Positions 34,730 to 44,257 of a stretch of DNA of 64,000 bases are shown piece after piece. The notes below the pieces were generated by a model. That model was not told the origin of the DNA. It made no database searches and saw only the letters and a program-made list of their open reading frames with translations. Positions within the stretch are counted from its first letter, which is position 1; each line of letters starts with the position of its first letter. The stretch spans positions 1,240,001 through 1,304,000 of the forward strand of contig NZ_JAAQPI010000001.1 of the NCBI RefSeq assembly GCF_011683955.1, given 5' to 3'. The stretch is from Pseudomaricurvus alkylphenolicus. GTDB lineage: Bacteria; Pseudomonadota; Gammaproteobacteria; Pseudomonadales; Cellvibrionaceae. Made by a program: the position numbers and the translations under genes.

Positions 34730-36226
34730 ATGACCGATTTATTTCCGCCTGAAAAACGCAAGAAATTCACCCTGTCGAATACGCTTGATGATCAGTCGCC
34801 CATCCCATCGCGGTCGATTTCCAATGGCGAATTCACACCACTGCCGCAAACCGACCAGCAACGGGCGTTTGAGGCAAAACTGTCAGAAATCGCGGACACC
34901 AACAGCAAGAAGCTCAATATCAGTCGTCGCAACTTCCTCCGCAGCAGCAGCGGCATGGCGGCTGCGTTTCTCTCTATGAATGCCGTCTACGGTTCCCTGT
35001 TCTCCGTCAAGGAGGCCGAGGCCATTGAGCGTTCGGTTGCCGAGGAGCGTGCCAAGCGTCTTTCGTCGCAGTTTATTTTTGACGATCAGGTGCACTTTGT
35101 TCATGAAGACTTTAATACGGAATTCATGTTGGATTATGGTCGCTATGCGGCCGAGCACTGGAATCCCGCCATGCTTAACGAGCGTGGGCTGGATTTGGAC
35201 CGCTATCGCTTCGACAACTTTATCAAAGAGGTTTATCTCGACAGCGACACCAAAGTGGCCCTGGTATCCAGTGCGCCGACAACGGGTCAGTTGGAAGGTT
35301 TGCTGATATCCAATGAGCAAATGGCGGAGACCCGCAAACTGGTCAACCGCTTGTCGGGAACCCAACGTATGTTGTGTCATAGCGTTATTATTCCCGGCCA
35401 GGACGGCTGGCTTGATGAAGTGGACCGCAATATCGAAGAGCTGCAGCCTAATTCCTGGAAGGGGTACACCGTCGGTAATCCTTACCACCCTCAAAACCTG
35501 CCTTATCGTCTGGATGACGAGAAGCTGATGTATCCCTTCTACGAAAAGATGGTCAAGTCCGGCATCAACACCATTTGTATACACAAGGGGCTGCTGCCGC
35601 GTAATTATCTGGAGGAGCTATCCGATCTTTGGCCCTATGCCACCGTCGACGATGTGGGCAAGGCGGCGAAGGATTGGCCTCAGATCAATTTTGTCATTTA
35701 TCACGCGGCGCTACGACCTTATCTGGAGAAACCGGATATCGAAATGGCCGAGTTTGAGAAAACCGGCTACATCCGTTGGGTCACTGATTTGGCAGACATT
35801 CCCCGCAAATATGGGGTGTCCAATGTGTACGGAGAAATTGGTTCTGCCTTCGCCAATTCGGCCATAACCAACCCCCGCTTCTGTGCGGCCCTGATGGGCA
35901 CTTTGATCAAGGGAATGGGAGTTGACCACGTACTCTGGGGTACCGATTCCGTCTGGTACGGCTCTCCCCAGTGGCAGATCGAAGCCCTCAGGCGCCTGGA
36001 AATTCCACAGGATATGCAGGAGCGCTTCGGTTTCGCCCCGCTGGGCCCCGAAGATGGATACGTGAAAAACGCCATTTTCGGTCTAAACGGCGCCCGGCTT
36101 TATAACTTGAACCCACAGGAGACAGCCGAGAATCTGAGTGGTGATGTGATTGCGCAGATGAAGACCGAGTACCATCGCCTGGGCGTAGGACGCAGTCTAA
36201 AAACTTACGGCTACGTGACTAACTAG
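34730..36226 (+). CDS. Tat-exported amidohydrolase (ACMSD-like, PF04909 type)
   Basis: A 498-residue protein. A twin-arginine motif, SRRNFLRSSSG (RR at 66-67), with a hydrophobic stretch to about 90, follows an unusually long 63-residue hydrophilic N-region. From about residue 112 comes a TIM-barrel metal-dependent hydrolase: FIFDDQVHFVHEDF, INTICIHKGLLPRN, INFVIYHAALRP and LWGTDSVWYGSPQW, giving the His and terminal Asp ligands of the family. Such enzymes decarboxylate or hydrolyse C-C or ester bonds. It would act in the periplasm, next to the TonB receptor encoded 88 bases downstream. The ATG has AGAGAAG upstream. Confidence 0.85.
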   Translation: MTDLFPPEKRKKFTLSNTLDDQSPIPSRSISNGEFTPLPQTDQQRAFEAKLSEIADTNSKKLNISRRNFLRSSSGMAAAFLSMNAVYGSLFSVKEAEAIERSVAEERAKRLSSQFIFDDQVHFVHEDFNTEFMLDYGRYAAEHWNPAMLNERGLDLDRYRFDNFIKEVYLDSDTKVALVSSAPTTGQLEGLLISNEQMAETRKLVNRLSGTQRMLCHSVIIPGQDGWLDEVDRNIEELQPNSWKGYTVGNPYHPQNLPYRLDDEKLMYPFYEKMVKSGINTICIHKGLLPRNYLEELSDLWPYATVDDVGKAAKDWPQINFVIYHAALRPYLEKPDIEMAEFEKTGYIRWVTDLADIPRKYGVSNVYGEIGSAFANSAITNPRFCAALMGTLIKGMGVDHVLWGTDSVWYGSPQWQIEALRRLEIPQDMQERFGFAPLGPEDGYVKNAIFGLNGARLYNLNPQETAENLSGDVIAQMKTEYHRLGVGRSLKTYGYVTN

Positions 36227-36314
36227 TTCTAATAAACAGGCAACTTTTTTACCGTGAAACAATAGCCAACACCGGCAAAAAAATAGAAGATAGCTCAAAG
36301 AGAGGGAAGTGACG

Positions 36315-38585
36315 ATGAAAAAAATAACCACATCTTCTGTATTGTTAAGCTGCGCCACCTCGCTGCTTAGCGCTGCGACCGTCGCAGAAAGTGACGCTCA
36401 TGCATTTCAGCTGGAAGAGATAATCGTAACCGCACAAAAGCGTGAAGAGAATCTTCAGGACGTTCCCATTGCCATTACCGCAATGACCCAGGAGCAGCTG
36501 GAGATCAAGGGCATCAATGATACCAACTCCCTGGCGGATTCGGTGCCCAATCTGTTTATCAGAAACGTGGTATCCACGGACTTGTCTCTGGCCATTCGAG
36601 GCGTGACCAATAATCAGGCATCCAATGTGGGTATCGACAATACCGTTGGCACCTACATGGATGGTGTCTTCTTCACCGCCGGTGTCGGTGCCTTGTTTGA
36701 GCTGGGTGATATTGAACGTATCGAAGTGCTGCGCGGTCCTCAGGGCACCCTGTATGGCCGTAATACCACCGGTGGCGCCATCAATCTGATCAGCGCACGC
36801 CCCAGCGGTGAATTCAGCGGTAAGCTGAAGGCCGGGCTGGGCAACAAGCACCTGCAGACATACGGTGCCACCCTGAATACGCCTTATCTCGGTGAGGCCA
36901 ACCAGGGGCTGGGGCAGATTGCCGCGCGCTTCAGCTTCTATTCCCGCGAAAGGGACGGATTGACCAAAAACGTTCAGCAAAACCTGAGCCCGACGGAATT
37001 GCCCATCGCGGATTTCTCGGAATTCGGTGTACAGGATCGCCTGGGGGGACATCTGGCGGTGGACTGGGAAATTCGCAACAACCTTTTGGTCACCTACGAT
37101 TACATCAAATCGACTATGGATGAAAGGCCTGCATTTTTCCAGTTAATTGATCTGGTGCCGGCGGCCAATGAACCGAATTTTGCCAACTATGCCACCGAGG
37201 AATTCGAATCCAGAGGTTCAGCCAATCATCCCGTATTCTACGACGGTGATGTGGATGCACACTCTCTGACCGTCACCTGGGATATTTCCGATAATCTGAC
37301 CGTCAAGACCATTACCGGGTACCGTGAAACCCAGGCCGATGAAATGCTGGATTTGGATGGCAGTGCCACCGATATCTACGCCAACCACCAGCTGACGGAT
37401 GCCAATCAGTTTTCTCAGGAGCTGCAGCTGCTGGGTAACTATGAAAATTTCAAATACGTTGTCGGTGCCTACTATTTTTCTGAAAACTCCGAAATGAAAC
37501 GCATGCAGCGTGTCGCCATACCTTCCTTTGGTTTGTATATTAATCGTCGCTTGGGGGGCAAAGCGGACAATCGCAATCATGCGGTGTTTGGGCAGTTGGA
37601 CTGGGATGTGACTGATAAGCTCACCTTAACGCTGGGTGCCCGCCACACCAAAGAAACCAAGCAGATGGATCGGTATATTGAAGGCGGATTTACTCCCGTG
37701 CGCGAACGGTTCGGCACGCCCTTTGGATTGGTACGGGACGATATCAGTTTTAGTGATCCGGATTTTTCCCTCCAGTTCCCGGACGCGGATTACAGTAATA
37801 GTTCCTACACGGTGTCTGCGCGCTATACCATTGACGACGATTTAAACTTCTATGCCCGTTATGCCGAGGGCTTCCGCAGTGGCGGCTACGATGGCTCCAC
37901 CGCCGATCCTGTGGCCGCCGGTATTACCTTTGATCCCGAGTACATTGATTCCTATGAAATCGGTGTCAAATCGAATCTTTGGGGGCGACGTCTGCAGGTA
38001 AATGCGGCCGCCTTCTATAACGATTATACCGATATTCAGCTCGGGGTTTTCGACGGTACCCTGTCTTTGACTGAGAACGGTGGCAGAGTTGATCTGTGGG
38101 GCATGGAGATCGAAGCTATCGCCATGTTGACTGAGCGCCTGCGCATGGGACTGACCTACGGTTATCTGGGATATAACATCAAGGAGTATGATCAGGGTGT
38201 TAATGGTGATGTTTCTGACGAAGCCAAGATGACCAATGCGCCTGAGGATTCTTATAATATTTCGTTCGACTATCGTTTCCCGGAGTTTGAGTTTGGGCAG
38301 TTGGACTTTTTTCTCAATTACAATTACAGCTCCGGCGCTCATGTCTTGAGTGTCACCCGACAGGGTACCGCGCCTAATTCCAAGTCCGATTCGCGCCGTG
38401 TGGTTGATGCCCGCCTGCAGTTGTCCGGCATTGAGATGGCCGGTGGTGATTTGGTGGTTTCGTTGTGGGGCAAAAACCTGGCCAATACCGAGTACTTCGA
38501 TATGGTTATTGATTTTTCCAGCTATCGCAGCGGCCGTTTGGGTGAGCCCCGTACCTTTGGACTGGAAGCGAGTTACACTTTCTGA
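36315..38585 (+). CDS. TonB-dependent outer-membrane receptor
   Basis: A 756-residue receptor: signal peptide to about residue 26 (ends AESDAHA), TonB box and plug start EIIVTAQKREENLQDVPIAI, plug segments GTYMDGVFF and IERIEVLRGPQGTLYGRNTT, then a 22-strand-type barrel ending in LEASYTF with terminal Phe. The sequence belongs to the broad group used by marine gammaproteobacteria for hydrophobic or terpenoid carbon sources rather than to a clear siderophore receptor. I chose the ATG with GGGAAG upstream. It follows the Tat amidohydrolase and ends at a strong terminator. Confidence 0.93.
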   Translation: MKKITTSSVLLSCATSLLSAATVAESDAHAFQLEEIIVTAQKREENLQDVPIAITAMTQEQLEIKGINDTNSLADSVPNLFIRNVVSTDLSLAIRGVTNNQASNVGIDNTVGTYMDGVFFTAGVGALFELGDIERIEVLRGPQGTLYGRNTTGGAINLISARPSGEFSGKLKAGLGNKHLQTYGATLNTPYLGEANQGLGQIAARFSFYSRERDGLTKNVQQNLSPTELPIADFSEFGVQDRLGGHLAVDWEIRNNLLVTYDYIKSTMDERPAFFQLIDLVPAANEPNFANYATEEFESRGSANHPVFYDGDVDAHSLTVTWDISDNLTVKTITGYRETQADEMLDLDGSATDIYANHQLTDANQFSQELQLLGNYENFKYVVGAYYFSENSEMKRMQRVAIPSFGLYINRRLGGKADNRNHAVFGQLDWDVTDKLTLTLGARHTKETKQMDRYIEGGFTPVRERFGTPFGLVRDDISFSDPDFSLQFPDADYSNSSYTVSARYTIDDDLNFYARYAEGFRSGGYDGSTADPVAAGITFDPEYIDSYEIGVKSNLWGRRLQVNAAAFYNDYTDIQLGVFDGTLSLTENGGRVDLWGMEIEAIAMLTERLRMGLTYGYLGYNIKEYDQGVNGDVSDEAKMTNAPEDSYNISFDYRFPEFEFGQLDFFLNYNYSSGAHVLSVTRQGTAPNSKSDSRRVVDARLQLSGIEMAGGDLVVSLWGKNLANTEYFDMVIDFSSYRSGRLGEPRTFGLEASYTF

Positions 38586-38628
38586 GCTTGTGTCAGGAGC
38601 AATCCTGACAGACTCCGCAAGCGAGTTG

Positions 38629-38659
38629 ATCCCCTGGCTAAACACCAGGGGATTTTTTT
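38629..38659 (+). terminator. Rho-independent terminator
   Basis: A perfect 9-bp stem (ATCCCCTGG / CCAGGGGAT) with loop CTAAACA runs straight into seven T (38653-38659). It ends the TonB receptor transcript. Confidence 0.93.
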
Positions 38660-38713
38660 GTCTGGAATATCGACGTGGATGCTTTTAGCAGGTGGTCTAA
38701 GCGAGCCTGAATA

Positions 38714-38992
38714 GGCAGGAAAGTGCCATAACCGGAAGTTCATAATCCTGGTTCAAGACACCATGGGCATTCGATAATGTCTGCAACGGCCGCACGAATG
38801 TAGGGCGGATTAGGCGAAGCCGTAATCCGCCGTTCCGCCGAAGGTTTAAATTGGCGGCAGCCGTGTATAAACAACCTGTTGCAGCAACATCCCAAAGTGT
38901 TAAAAACCGGGCCGCAGCCAACAAACAGCTCCAGCGGAACCGTCGGATTACGCTCCGCGAAGCGGAGCTAATCCGACCTACGCGGGAAGGAA
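38714..38992. repeat. Hairpin-rich repeat, copy A (right end lost)
   Basis: It starts with the shared terminal sequence containing GTGCCATAACCGGAAGTT. It has two large hairpins, stem 1 at 38804-38831 (GGCGGATTA / TAATCCGCC) and stem 2 at 38942-38977 (GTCGGATTA / TAATCCGAC), joined by about 110 bp with GGTTTAAATTGGCGGC. The right terminal inverted repeat seen in copies B and C is missing. It lies between the convergent ends of the TonB receptor and an MFS gene. Confidence 0.75.
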
Positions 38993-39078
38993 ATCCTGCC
39001 GTTTCGAATTTCCGCTCCCGGCACAACACCGCCAATACCCGAGTCCAAACCGCATACACATTTCCCTGAAAATCCTTA

Positions 39079-40380
39079 TCAAGAAACCTCAGCCGAACCG
39101 GTTTGGGCATTTAGTGCTGATACCTCCGCCGTACGCAATAGCAACAATCCAACCGCCACCACCGGAAAAATAAACCAGGAAAACTGCAGCAGGGGAACAT
39201 AACTATCGTACAGATCAAAAACATACCCACTCAATGGTGGTGGCAACATCACCATCGGGGCCATGGCCACACGCAGAATGCTGTAACCACGGGCATAGGC
39301 GCCAGGGCCAAATACCTTTACCATCAAAGAGGAGGAAGCAGGCATCAACCCACCGCTGGCCAGGCCGCAGATGACGGCACCGATCGCGACTCCCATACTT
39401 GAGGGAAACAAAAAGTAGAAGGGCCAACCCACTCCATAGGTTGCGATGATCAAAAACATGACCCGCCGCGGGCCGATTCGATCACACAAATAACCAAACA
39501 AAAACTTCCCCACCAATGCCGCGCACGAAAGACCGGAAAAAACCAGAGCCGCGCTCTGCGGAGAAAGCCCCTGTTCAGTAGCCAGAGGTACGAGCGTGGT
39601 TATCAGCAATACCGCAACCGCATTAAGGCAGCCGATAACAAACGCCAAGGTAAAAAAATTCCGACGTAAAACGATGTCCCGCCAACCGCTCTGAGCGCCG
39701 TCTTTGGATTTGGCGGCCACGTTGGCCTGCTCTCGGGAGGCAGGTTCCTGCGGGTCACCATCTACGGTTTGACCGATATCCTGCGGCCGCACTATTACCA
39801 GGCGCCAAATGGCAGGCAGCAAGGTAAGCAGAGAGAAGATGCCCAGAGACATGAGGGCCTGGCGCCAGCCATAAGATTCAATAATCCAGCTCGTTACCGG
39901 TGGCAGGAGAAAACCACCGATTGACGCCCCGGAGGCGGCAATGCCCAGGGCGATTCCCTGTCTGCGGTTAAACCAGTTAATTATCAGCGAGGAGTTGGGC
40001 ATGACTCCGAGCATAACCGCCCCGGAGCCGACAAAAATGCCCATTATGATTGCGATATGCCACAGTTGGGTTGCCAGTGATAACAAACACATACCCAGGG
40101 ACATACTCAAGGCTCCCAGCATCATCACAACACGGGTATGGCCTCGATCGATAAAACCACCCACCAGCGGCGACAGTAGGGTGGAGAAGACAAAAACGAT
40201 GGGTGGGCCCATGCCAATGGTGGTTCGGGAGGCTGAGAACTCGGTGCTTACCGGTTCGATAAACAGACTGAACAGATAGATGGAATAGGTGATGGCAATC
40301 ATCTGGCAGAACAGCGCCAGGCCAATAATTTTGTTGCCGTGAAATTTCCTGTGATGAGTGGTGGCTGTGGTGGTAGTCAT
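39079..40380 (-). CDS. MFS transporter, monocarboxylate (OFA-like) type
   Basis: A 433-residue protein with twelve hydrophobic segments. It opens with FHGNKIIGLALFCQM and contains LFIEPVSTEFSASRTTIGMG, NRRQGIALGIAASGASIGG and the central loop rich in charged residues (GDPQEPASREQANVAAKSK). The MFS at 55202-56500 is a paralogue with the same layout. Family members carry short organic acids across the inner membrane. It starts one base after the stop of an acyl-CoA ligase, so the two share an operon: uptake then activation. The upstream in-frame start would lie inside the ligase gene. Confidence 0.88.
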   Translation of the reverse strand: MTTTTATTHHRKFHGNKIIGLALFCQMIAITYSIYLFSLFIEPVSTEFSASRTTIGMGPPIVFVFSTLLSPLVGGFIDRGHTRVVMMLGALSMSLGMCLLSLATQLWHIAIIMGIFVGSGAVMLGVMPNSSLIINWFNRRQGIALGIAASGASIGGFLLPPVTSWIIESYGWRQALMSLGIFSLLTLLPAIWRLVIVRPQDIGQTVDGDPQEPASREQANVAAKSKDGAQSGWRDIVLRRNFFTLAFVIGCLNAVAVLLITTLVPLATEQGLSPQSAALVFSGLSCAALVGKFLFGYLCDRIGPRRVMFLIIATYGVGWPFYFLFPSSMGVAIGAVICGLASGGLMPASSSLMVKVFGPGAYARGYSILRVAMAPMVMLPPPLSGYVFDLYDSYVPLLQFSWFIFPVVAVGLLLLRTAEVSALNAQTGSAEVS

Positions 40381-40381
40381 A

Positions 40382-42115
40382 TTATGAATTCTCAGGAGTT
40401 GGCTCGGGGCTGGTGATGCCCGCAAGCAGAATCTGCAGAGCCTGCTTTTTCAGGATTTTGCCACTGGCGTTTTTTGCAAATTCCTCAGTACGGAAGACGA
40501 CGTAACGGGGCACTTTAAATCTTGCCAGATTCGCTTCGACGAAGGTCTGAATATCGGTGCCGCTTAACTTGGCGTTTTTGGCAGGGCGTACAAGCACTCC
40601 CAGTTCCTCCCCCATTTTTTCATCGGGTACCGGCACTGCGGCCACTTCCTCCACTGCGGGATGACTGGCAATCAGAGTTTCGACTTCGATCGAGTAGATA
40701 TTTTCTCCGCCCCTGATCACCATGTCCTTGGCTCGATCGCAGACAACCAGGTAGCCCTCTTTGTCCAGATAACCGATATCGCCGGTCTTAAACCAGCCTT
40801 GGTAGAAATCGCTGGCGTTGGCCTCCGGTCGATTCCAGTACGCGCTGATATTGGTTGGGCTCTTGATCCATATTTCACCCTGCTCACCGGTTGGACAAGA
40901 TTTGCCTGTCTCGTCGCTGATGCGCAATTGCACCACCGGGTGGGGCAGGCCAGAAGTGTGGGGTTTGTTTTTGATGCCCTCGCCTGCGACGCCGGTGCCA
41001 ATGCCGTTTGATTCCGTCATACCCCATGCGGCACTTGGCAGTGAGTTGGCGACATTACGATCGATCAGGGAGATCAGACGGGGAGGTGATGCCGCGCCAC
41101 CGCCGCTGATACTGAACAGGCTGCTGCTGTCGATTGCACTGAACTGTGGGGATTCCAAAAGTTGCTGCACGACAGAAGGTGGCGCATTCAGCAGTGTGAC
41201 TCTCTCGCTTTCGATGTGACGGCATGCTTGCTCAATGTCCCACTTATAAAGCATAACCACTTTACGCCCGCTGCGAATTCCCGCCAAAAGATGCGCGTGT
41301 AATCCGCTGACATGAAACAGCGGGGCTGACAACAGCGAACAGCTCGGATATCCCTTGGCGCTCATGGCCTTGACTGCGCTCGGATTAAGCATGGCTGATA
41401 AAGCGCCGGAGACCTCAAAGCTGTATATCGCCTGACACAGTGCAAAATGGGTGGATACTGCGCCCTTTGGAGCGCCGGTTGTGCCCGAGGTGTACATGAT
41501 CATGGCAATATCGTTGCCAGAGATGTCAGTTTGTGGGGGAGCACTGGGCAGCTTGTCGGCTAGAAACGTTTCCAGCGAGCGGCTGTGTCGGGGTAGCTGG
41601 TCAGAGTTGGGGCGTACGACGACAGCTTCAATACCCAGTTGTGGTAAAGCATCCTCAATGTATTCCAGCCGCTGCGGGTCACAAAAAACAACCCTGGCAC
41701 CGGCATCGTTCAGGCCCTGGGTCAGTTCTCGGGTGCGTCCCCAACTGTTAAGTGGCACCGCGACTGCACCGATTTGCACAATGGCGATAAAGACCGTCAT
41801 CCATTCCGGCAGGTTGCGCATGGCAATGGCAACCCGGTCCCCCTTGCGTACCCCCAGGGTGTCCGCAAGACCTTGACTGATGGCATCGGCCTGCTGAAAA
41901 ACCTGATTGTAGCTCCAGCGCTCACCTTCATAAACTACGCAGTCCCGTTCAGCGTACGTCCGTCCGGGCTGTAGCAATTCATTCACGGTTTTGGGGGCGT
42001 TGGCGTATACCGGCATCTGGTGACCGTTGACGCTGGCCTGTGTCAGGGCAAAAGGGCCTGATGTTGTCAGACGCTCAACCGCCTGTTGATATCTGGTGGT
42101 GTAGTCATCGTTCAT
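40382..42115 (-). CDS. AMP-forming acyl-CoA ligase
   Basis: A 577-residue ANL enzyme with IMYTSGTTGAPKGAV (about 204-218), the A5-type AAWGMTESNG, WFKTGDIGYLDKEGY, the hinge DRAKDMVIRGGENIYSIEVE and the C-terminal Lys in ASGKILKK. It is distinct from the 517-residue paralogue pair. It precedes the monocarboxylate-type MFS gene in one operon. AraC and TetR genes lie just upstream on the same strand, 122 bases away. Confidence 0.92.
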   Translation of the reverse strand: MNDDYTTRYQQAVERLTTSGPFALTQASVNGHQMPVYANAPKTVNELLQPGRTYAERDCVVYEGERWSYNQVFQQADAISQGLADTLGVRKGDRVAIAMRNLPEWMTVFIAIVQIGAVAVPLNSWGRTRELTQGLNDAGARVVFCDPQRLEYIEDALPQLGIEAVVVRPNSDQLPRHSRSLETFLADKLPSAPPQTDISGNDIAMIMYTSGTTGAPKGAVSTHFALCQAIYSFEVSGALSAMLNPSAVKAMSAKGYPSCSLLSAPLFHVSGLHAHLLAGIRSGRKVVMLYKWDIEQACRHIESERVTLLNAPPSVVQQLLESPQFSAIDSSSLFSISGGGAASPPRLISLIDRNVANSLPSAAWGMTESNGIGTGVAGEGIKNKPHTSGLPHPVVQLRISDETGKSCPTGEQGEIWIKSPTNISAYWNRPEANASDFYQGWFKTGDIGYLDKEGYLVVCDRAKDMVIRGGENIYSIEVETLIASHPAVEEVAAVPVPDEKMGEELGVLVRPAKNAKLSGTDIQTFVEANLARFKVPRYVVFRTEEFAKNASGKILKKQALQILLAGITSPEPTPENS

Positions 42116-42237
42116 TGTTTCACTAATCCTCCGACCGATTTACGGATTTATGAGGAGTACCAGTGTCGACAAACCTGAAGCGCATGGAAATGGAAAAAGA
42201 CACCAAAATCCTATGACAAAAGGTGCCGGTCTGAATA

Positions 42238-43278
42238 CTAGTGACTCGATTCTCCGCCAAGCAGGTAACGATTTCGATAAACCCCCGGTGACAGTCCTGT
42301 CCACTTTTTAAAGGAACGACTGAATGCACTGGGGTCGTCAAAGCCCATCAACAGGGCGCTGGCATTGATGGTCAGGTCAGGGCGGCTCAGGTATTCGATC
42401 GCGGCCTCCCGGCGTACCCGGTCTTTGATTTGTTGGTAGGTGGTGCCTTCTTTCTTCAGCTTGCGCCGCAGACTGGTGGCGGAGGTGTGCAACAGGTCGG
42501 TGATTGTCTCCAGACTGGGAATTTCGCGAGTGAAATCATTGCCGATGATAAACCGTATCTTGGAGGCTACAGTATCGGAGTCATCCCGGGGCATGGTCAT
42601 CAGCTGATAGGGCACGGTTTCCAGAAACTTCTCCAGCGAATCCTCTGTCTGCACAATAGGGTGATCCAGGTACCGGCGGTCAAACCTGATGGCGTTTTCC
42701 TCGCAGTTGAATTCAAGATCACACTCAAAGAGCTTAAAGTACTTGGCAAGGCTGTAGTTGGGGCAGCCACGAAAGTTGACGGATGCCAGTTCAATGTATT
42801 GGCCGCTCATCCAGGCCCAAAACCGGCACAGCAACGACATATAGTGCACGATTTTAAACGGCAACGAAGGTTCTGCGGTTTCGACGTGAAATCGCAGCAA
42901 TGCCTGATCGCCGCTTTCCTGCATTGAGAATCGCCACTCGGTTCTGGCGTAGAGGTCGTAAAAGCTGACTGCGCGGTTGATAGCATCGCGCAGGTCCTTG
43001 CTGTGAATGATGCTCAGGCACATCATGCGAAAACCGCTGGTGGGGTCCTGCTCGCTGCCGGGCAGGCCAAACAGATGTCCCTGGGATATCAGCGCGGCCC
43101 GCTGTAGCAGTTTGCAGTAAAGCAACGCCGGAAACTCAGTCTCTTCTGCACTTTCCGGCGCCAGTGGGTTATAGGGAAAACACAGGGTTGTTGCCAGGGC
43201 GTCGACGTCGTGGCCTTTATTCCTGACGGAGTTCAGTACAAGTTTGACTCGATCCACGGGTACGGTTTGATTGAACAT
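42238..43278 (-). CDS. AraC family regulator
   Basis: A 346-residue regulator with an arabinose-binding-type N domain (GLPGSEQDPTSGFRMMCLSI) and C-terminal HTH pair (SLETITDLLHTSATSLRRKL; NASALLMGFDDPSAFSRSFK, KWTGLSPGVYR). I chose the ATG with GAGGGGAG about eight bases upstream. It begins four bases after the TetR stop, so the two regulators are made together and may form a small cascade controlling the ligase/MFS genes or the divergent P450 operon. Confidence 0.88.
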   Translation of the reverse strand: MFNQTVPVDRVKLVLNSVRNKGHDVDALATTLCFPYNPLAPESAEETEFPALLYCKLLQRAALISQGHLFGLPGSEQDPTSGFRMMCLSIIHSKDLRDAINRAVSFYDLYARTEWRFSMQESGDQALLRFHVETAEPSLPFKIVHYMSLLCRFWAWMSGQYIELASVNFRGCPNYSLAKYFKLFECDLEFNCEENAIRFDRRYLDHPIVQTEDSLEKFLETVPYQLMTMPRDDSDTVASKIRFIIGNDFTREIPSLETITDLLHTSATSLRRKLKKEGTTYQQIKDRVRREAAIEYLSRPDLTINASALLMGFDDPSAFSRSFKKWTGLSPGVYRNRYLLGGESSH

Positions 43279-43282
43279 AACA

Positions 43283-43915
43283 TCAGCTCCCCTCAAAAAA
43301 CGAGTTTTCCATCAGGGCGATAAACACATCCACGGATTTTTCCAGCGAAGCACCGGGAATGCCCTGATAGGCGATGGACATTCCCATAATACCGCCCAGG
43401 AACGTCGAAATCAGATTGCCGGTTTCCAGTTCGTGGGAGATTTCCCCACGAGCCTTGGCGGCATCGAACATTCGTTGCAACGCCAGATTGAAGCGGCTGG
43501 AGCGATTGGCAAAGTAGGTGGCCAGCTCTTCGTGGCGCCGGGTTTCAATCGCGGCCGTCGCCATAAACATGGTGATATCGGGGTTGTTGCTGTGAAGCTC
43601 CATGGTCACTCGTAACAGCCCACGCAACTGCTCACGCAGGGTTTGACTGTTGCCGATAGCAATTTCAAACTTGGGAATCAAGTCCACATAGATACTGTCG
43701 AAGATGGCGCCGTAAATAGGTACCTTGGATTCAAAATATTTATAGAGCGTCGGCGTGGTCACACCGATATCTTCAGCAATATCTTTCAAACGCGTGGCGG
43801 CAAAACCCTTATTGGAAAAGAGCTTGAGTGAACTGGCGAGAATCTTCTCCAGTGTCTGCTCACGGGAGCTGCCCGAGGGGCGCCCGATTTTCCTTGGTTT
43901 TGCGGTTTTATTCAT
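43283..43915 (-). CDS. TetR family regulator
   Basis: A 210-residue repressor: N-terminal HTH at about 20-65 (TRLKDIAEDIGVTTPTLYKY, FESK) after a basic arm KPRKIGRPSGSSR, and an all-helical ligand domain with a C-terminal dimer helix. Divergent from the P450 operon across about 340 bp. That gap contains a perfect palindrome, its probable operator. The ligand is likely a substrate of the P450 operon or an acyl-CoA (inference). Confidence 0.9.
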   Translation of the reverse strand: MNKTAKPRKIGRPSGSSREQTLEKILASSLKLFSNKGFAATRLKDIAEDIGVTTPTLYKYFESKVPIYGAIFDSIYVDLIPKFEIAIGNSQTLREQLRGLLRVTMELHSNNPDITMFMATAAIETRRHEELATYFANRSSRFNLALQRMFDAAKARGEISHELETGNLISTFLGGIMGMSIAYQGIPGASLEKSVDVFIALMENSFFEGS

Positions 43916-43981
43916 CAAAAGGCCGTTTCGCGAGTCATTGGTCTGAATGCCATTCTAGTAAGGTAGACCCAAACCGATAAA

Positions 43982-44001
43982 AAGTAAATAAAGATTTACT
44001 T
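43982..44001. promoter_or_regulatory. Candidate TetR operator
   Basis: A perfect palindrome with 8-bp arms and a 4-base spacer, AAGTAAAT-AAAG-ATTTACTT, lies 67 bases upstream of the TetR start and 257 bases upstream of the amidohydrolase. Size and spacing fit a TetR dimer site. A weaker repeat, ATAAGT ... ACTTAT, occurs at 44090-44120. The rest of this 340-bp gap shows nothing else. Confidence 0.55.
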
Positions 44002-44257
44002 ACTTTATGGCCGGCGTTGCTCAAGTAGGAGTTTATATGTTCACCGCGTGGTTCCTTCAGACGCCGTCTCTGTCACCGGTGGCTAGTATAAGTTATTGAT
44101 AATTAGCGAAAATATTACTTATGTTCAAAATATCGAACACGAACAGCTCTCCACTTTTGATGAATGAAATTGACCATCGTAAACGGTGGTTTTCGTTCTT
44201 CTGTGGCTGTGGGGCAGCTTATAAGATGAGGCCCATCGTTATTTGTCGGAGACAATC

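Noticed and set aside
37842-38645. Minus-strand open frame of 267 codons
   Set aside because: Antisense to the barrel part of the TonB receptor and runs through its terminator. No domain seen.
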